In this document: positions 33,060 through 44,935 of the stretch, in pieces
Numbering within the stretch: the stretch's first letter is position 1
Layout: each line of letters starts with the position of its first letter
Position numbers and translations under genes: made by a program
Assembly: GCA_024195265.1 (NCBI GenBank)
Contig: JAJLRJ010000008.1
Location: forward strand, 41,484,373-41,548,372
Length of the DNA: 64,000 bases
Source of the DNA: Dendrophyllia cribrosa
Lineage: Eukaryota > Cnidaria > Anthozoa > Scleractinia > Dendrophylliidae
Reading direction: 5' to 3'
The notes under the pieces: model-generated
The model's input: the letters and a program-made list of their open reading frames with translations, nothing else
What the model was told of the DNA's origin: nothing
Databases searched by the model: none

Positions 33060-33516
33060 CAGTAAAAACCCGCAAGTAAGAACCTAGTTTTTAAGAACCT
33101 GTTAGGCTAGAATTTGCCAGTTAGACCCCCTTTATACAAGAACCTGTTTAACCTAAAATTTGAAACAGGTTCTTATTGTCTAAAATCTAGGCATTACAGT
33201 ACATGTACATGTATATAATGTTATGTTCTGAAGGAGGACTTCAAAATTCATGTGATCAGTGCTTCAATTTTTCTTATTATAGTCATATCATTTTTGCATA
33301 AATGCTTACTTGTGTTGGTATACAGATTTTATATACAATGTAAGAATTAGGCTGAATACCACTAAATTCTATTAGCTACAATGTAATTTTTTCTTCAGAA
33401 AATAAGAACCTATTTAAGAACCTAAATAGCCTAAATTTGTGCTAATTACCATTTATGTAAGAACCTGTTTAGGCTAACATGGGATAATGCAGGTTCTTAC
33501 TTGCGGGTTTTTACTG
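33060..33516. mobile_element. TA-target MITE, TIR CAGTAAAAACCCGCAAG
   Basis: CAGTAAAAACCCGCAAGTAA at the left and its complement at the right (TTACTTGCGGGTTTTTACTG) are flanked by TA at 33058-33059 and 33517-33518. AAGAACCTGTTTAGG-type motifs repeat inward from both ends. It is 457 bp, Tc1/mariner-pogo type, non-autonomous. Confidence 0.85.
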
Positions 33517-33688
33517 TATTTTGTCTGGTAGAACATATTACAATACTCCTTATTAACCAAGGAAACGCCAGCATTAAACAGTAAGCCAAAACAGCCAGGT
33601 ATACGCGGAAAAATGGATATCTCGTCGGCAGAGGAAGGACTGAATAATCTATGGAACCATTGGTACCTAGAAAATCAATGATAGAAAA

Positions 33689-33750
<62 letters not shown>

Positions 33751-33997
33751 AAATCGGCCGAGCGCGTAGCGCGACGACGATTTGAAATTAAGAGCACGAT
33801 TACCCCTGAATTGTACGACAAGAAGTTCAATTACTATTCAATCGCATCAATAACAAAATTCGTGATTAAAAAGTCTATGTGGTCTTTTTTGTACTCAAAA
33901 CGCCTAGGATATTTAATATCAATTTGAAAGTAGGAAGAAAAAAAAAAGCAAAAAAGAACCCATTTAAGTGCAACTGATTGACGCGCGCGCAACGTAG

Positions 33998-34057
33998 GTG
34001 TCCAATTACAGCTATCCAATTACAAAAAGTTGTAATAGGATAGCTGTAATTGGACAC
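33998..34057. repeat. Hairpin inside a larger repeat (33700-34140)
   Basis: GTGTCCAATTACAGCTATCC faces GGATAGCTGTAATTGGACAC with a short spacer. Outer inverted words ATAACAAAATTC (33848) and GAATTTTGTTAT (34119) suggest the hairpin is the core of a MITE of roughly 290 bp. Confidence 0.65.
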
Positions 34058-34149
34058 CCACGTGACCGCGCGCCAATTACGTAAGAAATAGGCGCGCGGA
34101 TGACCAATCACAATCGAGAATTTTGTTATTGATACAATTAACACTATTA

Positions 34150-34820
34150 TCAGTTATCTGGCCATCGTTGCCCGGTTAGAGAAACTAAAGGACAACAACC
34201 ACAGGGCTTGAGTGGATAAAAAACTAAAAAAAAAGGTTTCTCGGCCGCTAAATTGAACATGTTAGTAGTAAAGCCTGTCGGTTTGCGCTGTAACCAATCA
34301 GAAAGCAGGATTCACCTACGTGACTTGAATCAGCACGTGACATGATCGGACCAATCATGGCGCGCAAACCATTTAGTTGACGTCACAAGTATGCTTATAA
34401 GATCGCACACATACGTAGAAAGAGTCAAACAGGCAAACGGGTAGCGCGGAAAAAGGGTCATGTAGGAGGTAAGCCAGGGTGGAGAGATGCGAGTTCCCTG
34501 TGAAAACTAAACATGTTTGCGTGTGCTTACCTAGTATGGCTATTGCTGCACCCATCTTGGCAGTTCCCATTCGATAGCTGCATGTAGGTACCACATGCTC
34601 TGTGAAGCTCACTGATCCGATTTGGTGTTGAAATGTGGCGGACTAGAAAAAAAGTTATTTTCTTATTATAAACTGATACATTTAAAATGTTCCAACCAAT
34701 TTCCAAACACGTCTGTCGAGACCGTTAACTGCCTTAACAGAAGGCCCGACCAAAGACTTGCTGACGACAAACGGTTGAGAATTTGTAAATTAATAAATAA
34801 TGCAACATAGGTATGTTTAA
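34150..34820. other. No gene recognised
   Basis: Nothing coding supported. Several CCAATCA boxes lie between 34290 and 34360. Confidence 0.4.
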
Positions 34821-34822
34821 TG

Positions 34823-35014
34823 GCCCTTATCGTAGATGAGTACGCCACGCCAACATATCAGCGGTTTTTCGCATTCTTGACCCTATATTCTCGTTTTGAT
34901 GTTTACGAGAACCTCTGACGACGATGAGCGTAAACATCAAAACGAGACTATAGGGTCAAGAAAACGAGAAACCGCTGATATGTTGGCGTGGCGTACTCAT
35001 CTACGATAAAGGGC
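34823..35014. mobile_element. Foldback element, ~75-base arms
   Basis: GCCCTTATCGTAGATGAGTA ... faces ... TACTCATCTACGATAAAGGG with complementarity continuing through CCAACATATCAGCGG and GTTTTGATGTTTACG. One extra A in the right arm. Confidence 0.85.
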
Positions 35015-35182
35015 TATTGCTTGCCGTCTTCTTTTGACCATATTTGGAGAGTGAAGTAACGCTTGTTCGCCATTTACACGGGCATACCCTTCAGCGCAAA
35101 CGTCCTTAGGGTTTACCATGCAATCTTTCAGGATGTCTATGTTGGTGGGCTAGTTACGGGGCACCCAACGACAATTGCTTTT

Positions 35183-35290
35183 TTCCCTGCTACATGTCCC
35201 CGCTACACTCCCTGCTACATGTCCCTCAGTGTGTACTACACAAATGTTTGTCGCTGCTATATGTCGCTGCGACATGTCCCTGCTACATGA
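35183..35290. repeat. Degenerate CTACATGTCCCTG tandem array
   Basis: Variants of CTGCTACATGTCCC recur about seven times over 110 bases. Confidence 0.6.
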
Positions 35291-35494
35291 CCCCTCGTGT
35301 CTGACCACCTTAAGACTCTCACCTTATGAGTGTCACCTGAAAAGGCATATGTTGGTTGGACAGCACTGATTAACTGTAACAAGAAAGAAAACAGACCATG
35401 ATACAATGTGCGATTATGAACAGTTGACTAATGACCATGTTGTCGATAATGAAATCCTGTTTTGCCTGGCACGTCTCAGTAACTCCGCACTTCC

Positions 35495-35877
35495 ACCGCG
35501 GTCAAACGTCCGAGGCGTTTTTCGTTTTATTTGGTGGGATTTTATTTAATATTAAATGGAAATATGGCCGGGGCAACGATGTATAAAAAAATTAGTTGAC
35601 GTTACTATCTTTTAATTTTTCTCAAAATGATGAGCTTTTTTCCGTTGAAAACTGACCAAAACTCTTTGCGCCTGATCAAAATTATGTTGGCAAATGGCGC
35701 CGACAATTCTGCAGTTCACAGTTTTTAAACGCTTAGAACTTTTTTAGTAAACTTTCAAAACGTTTGATAAATTGACAGTGTATTGGCAATATATTAAACT
35801 TTAAACAGTGAAAACGACAACCTTAACTTTTCAGTACTTTGCTTAACTTTTGCAAATTTCTCTCGTTTGACCGCGGT
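35495..35877. mobile_element. Inverted-repeat element, TIR ACCGCGGTCAAACG
   Basis: ACCGCGGTCAAACG at 35495-35508 faces CGTTTGACCGCGGT at 35864-35877. The interior is AT-rich and non-coding. Confidence 0.6.
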
Positions 35878-36699
35878 TAAAATAGGGGGACACGTTTTAG
35901 TTTGGGCCAATTCCCGTTTTATGCCCGACAAGGCTCCAATTAATACCACCCAATCAGAGAGCGATACCATCACGTGTCAAATTTTTCTTTAATTTTAACA
36001 TAACCTCGCGGTAGATGAATCAAACGTGCTGGAAATCCACATTACTTAGTTAAAATCTCACGGAAGCGACCACAGTTTCAGACCCCAAGGATGGTCATCA
36101 TGTAGAATGTTCCAGTATAATGAACCGGAGCATTACCTGTAACCACAGAAAATATTTAACTAACCTCGCTCCCCTTACCTTCTCCTCTTTCAAGAAGGCG
36201 GGGCGGGCGTAGAAACACCAGGAGAATGCTGCCGAAATACTCCGGTATCAGACGGGCGACTATATGGCATACTGGCATGAAGTATATACCAACACTCCAC
36301 ATATCCTAGCTTATTTTGTCGTGTAAAACATAATGAAATGTCTTCGTTTCGTTTGAATAATGGTTTCAATCACGGCTACCAATCACTAGTGTCACGTGAC
36401 AAAATACTTCACGATTCTCGCCCTCCCCGCCATTTTGAAAGTCAAGAAGGCCCTGGGGACGCGGTTTTACTCACCATAGCAACAGCCATTGTATTCCCGA
36501 CCGTATTCAGTGTTATATGGCCAATCAAAATGGAGGGTTTCTTCTTGTCAAGCTTTGAAGGCAGCTCATGAATAAAATCCAGTGTTTTGTTATAGACTGA
36601 CCACTCGTCCTTAAAAGCTTTTCTTCTTTTTAAACTTAAGGAGTTGACCTGTAAGAGTTAATTTGAAAATGATTAAGGCCTAGTTCAGACGTCGTGTTT
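35878..36699. other. No gene recognised
   Basis: Nothing supported. Confidence 0.4.
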
Positions 36700-36711
36700 C
36701 TGCCGTGCCGA

Positions 36712-37016
36712 AGGTGGGGGGAACTCCCAAATAAAAAATGACGGGAGTGCTCATCGGAAATTTTCGTAAAACACCCTAAAAGGTACCAGAATTTCGTTTG
36801 TTGGGCGTGGCTCAGAATAATTTTTACCCCTAAGAGGTACCAATTCTAAGACAACACGTCATATTGTCATATTTTTTCGCTCATACCCGAACAGTTACCG
36901 CGATAATTGTAACGGTAGTCATTTTAGATTTTAGTACCCTAAGCGGTACCAATCTACAAATTTTGACCCAAGCACCCCCGTCATTTTTATATGGGAGTCC
37001 TTCCCCCCCTCCCGGG
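36712..37016. mobile_element. MITE with G/C-run ends and 12-bp flanking direct repeat
   Basis: GGGGGGAACTCCCAAATAAA and its counterpart (TATGGGAGTCCTTCCCCCC) form the ends, with AATGACGGGAGTGCT / AGCACCCCCGTCATT inside. CTGCCGTGCCGA flanks at 36700-36711 and 37017-37028. Internal GGTACC-containing repeats (AAAGGTACCAGAATT, AGAGGTACCAATTCT, AGCGGTACCAATCT). Confidence 0.7.
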
Positions 37017-37573
37017 CTGCCGTGCCGACCTTGATTGCATTAGGTTCGACAATAGCACGGCAAAAGCACAACTGCAATTCAGACGTCGTGCCACAGTTGT
37101 ACTTCATTTGCTCCAGCCTCGTCTACAGGGTCTTCTCAGCCACTTGAACCAAACCCCTAACAATATACATTTTCTTATGAATTGAATTCGACACGACATT
37201 GGGACAACGTTTGAAACCACACGACAGTTGTTTGCTCACCTTAACAATCTGAAAGGACTTCAGCTCGGTGATTTCATTAATGGAACCAAAGTGCTGGGAG
37301 AATCTAGAGACCACGTTTTGTGTTATACTATCCAGCGATTCGCCGCCGATATCATTGTCACCTGCCACATGTATCTTGGAAACGTCATCAGGAATATGGA
37401 AGATTTTATCGTGTCGGGCCTGAAAACGTTAAATGGCAAATTGCAAAGGCTTTGACAGATTATTTTATTATCAAAAATAAGCGAAGATTGAACTGTTGAA
37501 TGACGTTCGTGTCTTCATTCAAATGTAACAGATTAATCAGTACATACTGAAATTAAGTAGGAAATTTGACTGC

Positions 37574-37826
37574 ATACAGCTATTTCCATTAACGTTGTCG
37601 GATGAAAGCTCAAAGCTACAAGCCAAGATAGTTGGGATCGGCGCAAAAGAAACGTTTTTCCCGCTCGTCGCATCGCTCATTCGCCAGTTCGCGCCGTTTC
37701 TTTTCGTTTCACCGCTCCCAACTATCTGCATGCCTGGAACAGGCACTCGGTTTACTCGTTCGGTCTTGACTTGTAGGCTTTGAGCTTTGAGCTTTCGCCC
37801 GACAACGTTAATTGAAATAGCTGTAT
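37574..37826. mobile_element. Foldback element with RecQ-type terminal motif inside
   Basis: The outer arms ATACAGCTATTTCCATTAAC and GTTAATTGAAATAGCTGTAT are followed inward by GTTGTCGGATGAAAGCTC / GAGCTTTCGCCCGACAAC. Near 37728-37742 the motif GCCTGGAACAGGC resembles the ends of the 47624-47820 foldback. Confidence 0.7.
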
Positions 37827-38389
37827 AATAAGGGCTAATAATCCGACATTGTCAGGTAAATAGTGGGATGCAATAAAACGTCTGGAATCCTTTAATATTC
37901 TTCATCAAAAGCATTTCGTAATCAAGCAAACTTATTCTTCTCGGTATTTCTTTAGGATCGTAAATTAGTTGTATATATTTTTATCGCCGGACCACGGTGC
38001 GTTGAAATTTAGTATCCGATGACAGAGTAGCGGCGGATCTAGGGGACGGTCCAAGGGGTCCAGAACCCCACCTCCCCCCCCCCCCCCCCCCCACCCCCCT
38101 TATACAGTTGAAGTAAAGACACACTATTTGATCAAAACTTCAGAAGAAAGGGTTCGTAGATAGAACATAACATAATACAAGGATATGGTCAGACATTTCA
38201 GGTTTGGAATTGTGAAATGTAATACCCTAATCAGCCTCAAGATAATTTTTGGTGGGGAGGGGGGGGGGGGGGGGGGGGGGGGGGCTAGTCTCTCCGTCAA
38301 CATCCGAAGAAGGAGACTAAATACTGCATACGACACCCCGGATACGACACCCTGAGCTTGTTGCTAGTGACTTGGTCCTCTGGGAATCG
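37827..38389. other. No gene recognised; C- and G-homopolymers
   Basis: C-run at 38072-38098 and G-run at 38252-38283, 150 bases apart and complementary, could be the ends of a decayed MITE like the one at 1779. Not demonstrable. Confidence 0.4.
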
Positions 38390-39357
38390 ACCCAAGGAGA
38401 AGAAGATCTGGATGGGGTTTACTGATAACTTACAAATGACTAAAAGTTTAACTAACAACTGACAAATAAACTCGTAAAATTTTATTGACAACTGACATTT
38501 GTATCAGAGTTAACTGACAACTGAGAACAGGCTTGGATGACTGTAATATTCTTTAAACCCCTTGAAAATAATACTTTTTTCGGTTTTATCTATGTCTTTT
38601 GACATCAAAGGACAGCAGATCAACGCAGGTTCGAATTTCCAGTGTATGATGACTCGGTGAATGAAGGACTAGCGTTTAATCATGTCTTTTATTCATTCCC
38701 GCGTCCTTTAAAGATACATTAATTCTATAAATAGTTATCCTCTATAAATAAAGCCATCTGTCTGTCTGCGTATTCATCATTTAAATATACCTAAATCCCA
38801 GACGGACAGCAATTAAAAGCTCTTTTAGCAAACCGCGTTTTTAAATGAGAGTAGTCATTGAAAGATGCGGTTTGGAAAGTTCAAAGTGCTTTGTAATGCT
38901 ACGTGCCTTTAGCAAGAGAATGACTTGAGGTAAATTAGATTCAGTAGATTGTCTGTGCATCTCGTTGAATACACTTCTCCAATTGAAAGCACCTACCAAC
39001 TAAGGTAAATTTTATTGCATATTACTTAGTAGACAAAAAGCGACAGAATGATCCTACTCTGTCCGTTTGCATACATGTTTCATTATTTCTTTATTTTAGT
39101 TCAACGATTATTTATTATTGCTGTATGTCGTAGTCATTTCAGTTATCAGTTGGACTGTCGCCAATTCTCGCCAATTCTAAACAGCTTAACAGGTTCTTCA
39201 TATCAGCAACATTGCTTTGGAGATATAGCATTTTTAAATTTTTGGCCGTGCAGCTGAGCGTCCATGTGCAAAACAAAAACAAGTCTTTTTCACTCACTTT
39301 ATAGACTTTTCAAAAGCGAGGATGCAAATCAGAGGTCTTTTGAATCTTTGAACTGAA
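38390..39357 (+). repeat. Duplicated ~0.95-kb unit, copy 1 (unoccupied site)
   Basis: Near-collinear with 47821-48399 plus 55485-56425. Landmarks: AGGAGAAGAAGATCTGGATG, ACATCAAAGGACAGCAGATC, AAAGCCATCTGTCTGTCTGC, TTGGAAAGTTCAA, ACACTTCTCCAATTGAAAGC, CAGCTTAACAGGTTCTTCAT. It lacks the 7-kb transposon and the three MITEs present in copy 2, and has only two 9-bp VNTR units where copy 2 has six. Whether this is a local segmental duplication or two copies of an interspersed repeat is not decidable here. Confidence 0.85.
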
Positions 39358-40293
39358 CAGAAACAGTAATAGAGAAAATTTAGCTGTATTTCAAGAGTTC
39401 CTTAATTTCTTTCATTTGGCATTCCCTGCAATATCTTATCTCTGGGGTTCCTCCTATAGCCAGAAAAACAAACTGCTAACGAAGATGAAAACGATGTATA
39501 AAAAAATGTGATTGACTAGATTGTAATGATAATGCTGCGAGCAGATGCTGGGCAATAAAACATAAGGAACTTGTTGGATACGGGTACTGGTTACCAAAGA
39601 CAACGGACAATAACAGTTATTATATCCGCCCGGAGAAGCTGATCATGTTTGCACTTCAGCCCGCATAAGCGAATCATGTGTTTGCGCCCCCAACAGGCAA
39701 ATCGTTTAAATTGTTAGTCTCAATAGACCAACGCGCCACATGGCCACATTGGGCAGATAATCCATGGACAAGGTCTCTCTGTCAGCGATGGATCTACTTT
39801 TAAGAGCATCCAAATAGAGTTGATTTCCTTTTGTAAGAATCTGATCTACGGTGGGTGGAGGCAGTCCATTGTTCAATCTTCCCGTGAAATGTCACTAATT
39901 TGTATTGTTATGATCGGACATTAAATTGTGTTTCAATCAAGTATATCGTTCTTACTTTAAAAGAAAGTTTCTCGGATTGGAGAAATTCAGTGACGTCTCG
40001 TCCGTACGACATACGTTTCCTTTGAACTCTGCGGTATTTTCTTTAAAACTGAGCGACAAGATAACCATTATAGAAATGCAAATAATAAAATCTTGAAAAC
40101 AATTAGGTCAGCAAAATAGAGAAACGGTGTGCGACATTGGCAAAACTACAGATCACGAAGATAAACCTTCCGGTTTTGCCGCCGCGGCATTGGCGAAAAT
40201 ATATTTATTCAAATGACACTAGGGATGACATGAATTTAAGGTTGATGGTACCCTTTCGGTTGTGTGACATAATTTTTTAAGATTAAATCACCT
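39358..40293. other. No gene recognised
   Basis: Nothing coding supported. Confidence 0.45.
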
Positions 40294-40413
40294 GGGCCGA
40301 GTTGTTCAAAGCCTGATTAGCACTAATCCTGGATTAACTGTCAACAGAACATATGAGTTGTCATGGTAATTAACCCTGGATTAGCGCTAATCGTCCTTCG
40401 AACAACTCGGCCC
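40294..40413. mobile_element. Foldback MITE, end GGGCCGAGTTGTTC
   Basis: GGGCCGAGTTGTTCAAAGCC faces GAACAACTCGGCCC, with GATTAGCACTAATCC / GGATTAGCGCTAATC inside. The end GGTTGTTCAAA is shared with the elements at 41464 and near 41751. Confidence 0.8.
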
Positions 40414-41463
40414 TGATATAACCACAAAGATCTTTCTTCGCAAGTACCGTTTCACGCAGACATTTTAAAAGCCGCTTGCGTCCTCTCATGCTGGAAAATG
40501 AGTGGTTTGTTTGCTTTGTTCGTTATGTATCGTGATGACAAAATAGAGATCAAATGAATTTTAGGACAAGAGAATTTGTTGAACATTTTCTGACAACAAT
40601 AAAACGAGAATTTGATATTTAATCATATGTATTTTTAATAAAAATGGGCCAAAAACATTAAGGTCTTAGTTAACTATTAACAGTCGTTTAACTGACAATT
40701 GACACAAAATTTAACTGACAACTGGCAGATGAACTAAATTTTAACTGAAAACTGACATTTGAATGGTAGATTCTGCATGTACCGGAGCACACATTACGTA
40801 AAACAAAAGGAACAAAGAACGACAATAATACAAATGCAAAACAAAACCAAAAATACAATACCTCACAAACAATAGAAGACAATGAGTGGTTCATGGATAC
40901 CGGTACATGCAGAAAGACCCATTTGAATCCCCCCATCCAGACCCTTGGAGAAGCCTCACGAATAGGGCGGGCCCTTACATAGTTCACGGCAGGCAGAGAT
41001 CAAGAAATGTATGGAGAACTGTGAATTTTTTTCGTGCTATTACCTCGACCTTAGGACATATAATATAAGCTTATGGTACATGTATTTTGCGGAAATGAGT
41101 AGGTAAAACACAGATGCCTTTATGAAATCATGATACATGTACTGTGCATGCGTCCTCTCAACAGATAGTTATCTCCCGGGAGTTATCTAGTACATTGAAA
41201 GCAATGGAAAATTACGATCACACTGATATTTGTACCTTATACTGCAGAAATTCGTCATCAGTGGCAATGTTTCCTTCATCAAATATATCACCTGAACATT
41301 GATAAATAATATCGTGTTACAAAATTGTAATTTTCCTACCAGTTTACCATATAAAGAGTTGTTAGGCCATGCAGCCAGCCGAGTTAAGTACATCTGTGAA
41401 CAGCCCTGCACCTTCTTGGTTGCTTTGGCATTACTTTATCCTTTTTTGTTACTTTGCACAACA
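40414..41463. other. No gene recognised
   Basis: Contains AACTGACAACTGACATTTG-type repeats (40695-40765) like those in the duplicated unit, and a TGCATGTACCGG / CCGGTACATGCA inverted pair (40775-40912). Confidence 0.4.
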
Positions 41464-41593
41464 GGCCCTGGTTGTTCAAAAGGTGGATAGCGCTATCCAA
41501 TGGATAAATCACTATCCAGTGGATAAGCATTAGCAAAACCAATTGTGCTATCCACTGGATAGTGATCTATCCACCTTTTGAACAACTGGGGCC
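41464..41593. mobile_element. Foldback MITE, end GGCCCTGGTTGTTC
   Basis: GGTTGTTCAAAAGGTGGATA faces TATCCACCTTTTGAACAACT. CTATCCA[AG]TGGATA words make a nested hairpin. Confidence 0.8.
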
Positions 41594-42177
41594 TGGGTCT
41601 CTAGCTTTTCAAGTGGTTTGGGTCATAAGCCGTTAGACTTGATAAGTAAATTAAATTAGATTTCTGTTCGGCTCCCTCGCCACTTGTTTTAAAAGTACGT
41701 TTAGTGTATATCTATTAATGAGTTCATTCTTTTTGTGGCAACTGAGATCCGGGTTGTTCAAAGCGCCGTTAAGCTAACTCAGGAATTGGGTCAATTTTGA
41801 GTCCAGTTAAATAACTAGCCAATGAAAATCTTTCTAAAGACTTTTTGCTCTTCAGTTTCGACTTTGACATGCCTTCGCCTCTACCTTAAAATTGGCAAAT
41901 GAAAGCATTTTTGAAGAAGGAAATAAAATCCTCGGTTTTCAAACAACCGAAGTCTGAAGTCTGTTTACAAGAACAGTTTGCATACATGTTTTTCCTAAAA
42001 GTATCAAACGGCTGAATCATCATACCTAAATGGATGACTGCATCAGGGTAAAATGCTAACATTATCAGTGTAAAGGCCTTCTGTAAATACCAGTCAGCAT
42101 CTAGCCTGGTTATACTCCCCAGAAGCCCTGGCGGTTCATTCCTGTAACCCTTCAGAATTGGAGAAAAAAAAAAAACA
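41594..42177. other. No gene recognised
   Basis: CCGGGTTGTTCAAAGCGCCG near 41747 is a lone end of the same family as 40294 and 41464. No partner end was found. Confidence 0.4.
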
Positions 42178-42410
42178 GTTAAAGCCAGTTATTTAAACCA
42201 GTAAGGGCCATTTATTTAAACCAGTTAGGGCCGGTTATTTAAACCAGTTTTAGCCGGTTATTTATACAAGTTAGCCACAGGGCCAGTTATTTAAACCAGT
42301 AAGGGCCAGTTATTTAAACCAGTTAGGGCCAGTTATTTAAACCAGTTTTAGCCGGTTATTTATACAAGTTAGCCACAGGGCCAGTTATTTAAACCAGTTA
42401 GGGCCGGTTA
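42178..42410 (+). repeat. Tandem array made from a MITE end
   Basis: About ten units of roughly 22 bp, GGGCCRGTTATTTAAACCAGT, with a higher-order period of about 107 bp marked by CAAGTTAGCCACA. The array runs straight into the left end of the MITE at 42411, which has the same sequence. Confidence 0.85.
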
Positions 42411-42600
42411 TTTAAACTAAGTTTAGACAGTGTTTAACGAAACTGCGGTCTATTTACTTTAAATATTGTCCAGAAGGCAATATAGCACAGACTAGAAAAA
42501 CATTTACCTCCTTAAAATTACCCATCTATAAACAGATGTGGAGGTCCATGAATTGTCTTAAACCGCGGTCTAAGTTAGACTTTGATGAAATAACCGGCCC
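42411..42600. mobile_element. MITE, TIR GGGCCGGTTATTT
   Basis: GGGCCGGTTATTTAAACTAA at the left and ATGAAATAACCGGCCC at the right are inverted, with CTGCGGTCTA / ACCGCGGTCTAAG-type words inside. 190 bp. The left end is amplified in tandem outward. Confidence 0.75.
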
Positions 42601-42989
42601 TTATTTATCAGACATTAAACCAAACCTAAAATAAATATTTATAATGAAATTCATTATAATAAAATTCATTCAGTTATAATTATACTCATAAGAAAAATAA
42701 AAAAGAAATATAAATTTAATAAATATCTCTCAATCATTATACAGTTCTGTTGAACTACACTGTATCATCATTAATTTTGATACAGCATATTAATAAGAAA
42801 ATACCCACACAGATCTTTGTCTATCATATTTTATTTATGTTGTCTCCTATTGCACTATTCGCCGTTTCTGGATGGCCTAGTGTAAGGCCCTGTTGGTGAG
42901 AAGACAGGAAGATCTTCTAAGCTCATGTGACCTACCAGGTCATTTAAGATAATGTGTATATGAAAATAAATTGATATAAACTGTGGTAA
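42601..42989. other. No gene recognised
   Basis: AT-rich spacer. Confidence 0.45.
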
Positions 42990-43276
42990 GGCCCATTTAC
43001 ACAGGCGATTTTTTGTACAATTTTTGTTGCACTTATCTATGTAATTTTTGTCACGCGCTTGTTGCATCTTCAAATCGCATGTGTAAACGGACGGTGATTT
43101 CAGTGCAATTTGGGGCGCAATTTGTCGTGCGATGTCACAGATGCAACTTGGTGGCAATTTTTGGAAAATCACAGCAAATCAAAGCAAATGTTGCACCAGG
43201 AAATCGTCGCTACTTTACACTTGTGACAAAAGTTGCATTAGAGAGTGTGACAAAAATCGCATTGTGTTAACGGGCC
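42990..43276. mobile_element. MITE, TIR GGCCCATTTACACAGGCGAT
   Basis: GGCCCATTTACACAGGCGAT at the left faces ATCGCATTGTGTTAACGGGCC at the right with a few mismatches. 287 bp, with internal TGCAATTT / GGCAATTTT repeats. Confidence 0.75.
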
Positions 43277-43331
43277 AGTAGAAAGAATTAAATAGATTTA
43301 TACAGCAACTGAAGGATTGTACTTTGATTAG

Positions 43332-43440
43332 AGCCTGAAAAAAACTTTCAGGCCTCGACGGGATTCAAACCCATGACTTTTGTAATTCCCAAGGTCCCAT
43401 CTGGCCTTGTAGCTTAGTGGTAGGTCCTTCAGTTGCTGTG
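43332..43440 (-). repeat. tRNA-like SINE fragment
   Basis: The minus strand carries a B box (GGGTTTGAATCCCGTCGAGG) with an upstream tRNA-like arm (CCTACCACTAAGCTACAAGG). The unit ends in a short hairpin (GAGCCTGAAA / TTTCAGGCCT). A bona fide tRNA cannot be folded from it; a SINE head is the better reading. Confidence 0.5.
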
Positions 43441-44470
43441 TAACTGAGGTAATTACATTCTCTTTAATTCTGGTCATCTAAATAAGCAAACCCACTGCTC
43501 TATATATTTCTTGGACTGAAAGCTTGATAAAATTTTTCATTGCAAATGTTTATCATTGGCGATCCTCGTGGTTGAGGAAGTCATAGCTACATTTATGTGA
43601 CACGATAAGAGTTTTCTGTCCTAATGATCAAACCCACCTGAATCTGTGAGTCAGAGATAAAAAGAATATTTAATGAATTGCTGGAAGGAGTAGGGATCCG
43701 CCAAGTATGGTAGGCCCACAGGAAGCACCCAACTTCTCCTACTGTTACAGCTCCAAAGAGCAACACCACTGACAACTTCAAGTTGAACGTATAGAACACA
43801 AGAAAATACCTCCAGCTCTTCCTCAACATAACCGCTATGAAAACAAATCAAACTTAGATATTGATGGTTTAGATACCTGGTTTAGAAAGTTTAGTAAAAC
43901 ACAACCATGATAGCTTTTAAAACTCGTCTAAACAGACTCAACTGGTGAACAAATTTTGCTGATAGTAAAATTTCCAATTCCTAAATTCACTCCCAGATTA
44001 AATTATGGAGACATGTAATGTTGTTCAAACTTTTAAGTCTGTAGATGAAAACTTATGATGTGACTGTCAAATGAAACCTCTTCAGCAGTACTTTTGCATG
44101 GTACCATTTGTTTTTCAATATTTTACAAATGAAATTTGGGATTTTCAGACCTTCCAACCCCCATCACATACAACTTCTAAACTTTCTTTATTTACTCATT
44201 TTTTACAACTATATTTAAAAAAAAAATACCTACACACATTTTGAACTAAGTACTAATAATTTAAATAGTTAATACAATTTTGAGTCTGGGAGCTAAATTA
44301 ACGGGTAAGTTTTCTAGTTAGCCCCCAGCCACAGTTTGTTAAGCATTTTTGTTAAGCATTTTAAATCTGGAGGTTTTGAAAAAAAGTCCAGAAAAACCTG
44401 AAGATTGGGACCTCAAACCTGGAGATTTCCAAAATACATGTATGGGTAAAAAAAACAAAAAACAGATTAC
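43441..44470. other. No gene recognised
   Basis: Nothing coding supported. Confidence 0.45.
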
Positions 44471-44499
44471 TTGTTTGAGTGTTTTTTGTCCTCTGGGTA

Positions 44500-44575
44500 C
44501 TGTAACTTCATCACCGTGAGATGGCATACCAAACTGTGAGTCTCACAGTCAAACCGTGAGAGTTGGAAGGTCTGG
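44500..44575 (+). repeat. Dispersed repeat shared with 61830-61905
   Basis: Both copies contain GTGAGTCTCAC, then CAAA[CT]CGTGAGAGTTGGAAG (variants). Class unknown. Confidence 0.5.
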
Positions 44576-44712
44576 ATTTTCCTTAAATTTTGATATTTGG
44601 CACACTCCCCAAATATTGGCCTGGGAAATGAAAAGATGTAAATTGCTCACCGTACTAGCATGGCTAGGTCTGAGTTGTGTTGTTATAAACACTAAATGTC
44701 TTGCTTTTTAGG

Positions 44713-44935
44713 GATATTATAACACAGCACATATGGGGTGCAACCACCTTGTACCACGGAGGGGGTGTAGTTTTGCTTGTACATCAAAGGGTTAAAGGAA
44801 CATTGTCCAGCTGGCTGAAATACCATGTTTTCATGATTATGGCCAGGAGCTTTCTTCATGATTATCGTGAAATAGAAGAAAATATCGCCAAAACTGAAGA
44901 AAGCAAAGTTCTCGGAGGAACACATCCGATGTAAG
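44713..44935 (+). other. Possible orphan exon
   Basis: A plus-strand frame of 77 residues runs from an acceptor-like TTTTTAG (44712) to a donor-like GTAAGC (44933). It reads LYHGGGVVLLVHQRVKGTLS and DYREIEENIAKTEESKVLGG. No family recognised and no neighbouring exon found, so a repeat fragment is equally likely. Confidence 0.25.

Noticed and set aside
35183..35290. CRISPR-like array
   Set aside because: Units are irregular and contiguous without unique spacers, and the genome is eukaryotic.
38060..38286. MITE bounded by C-run and G-run
   Set aside because: Homopolymers alone give chance complementarity; no inner inverted motif or target duplication is visible.
43360..43435. Possible tRNA gene
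   Set aside because: A B box and a tRNA-like arm are present on the minus strand, but no complete cloverleaf or acceptor stem can be drawn; a SINE head is more likely.
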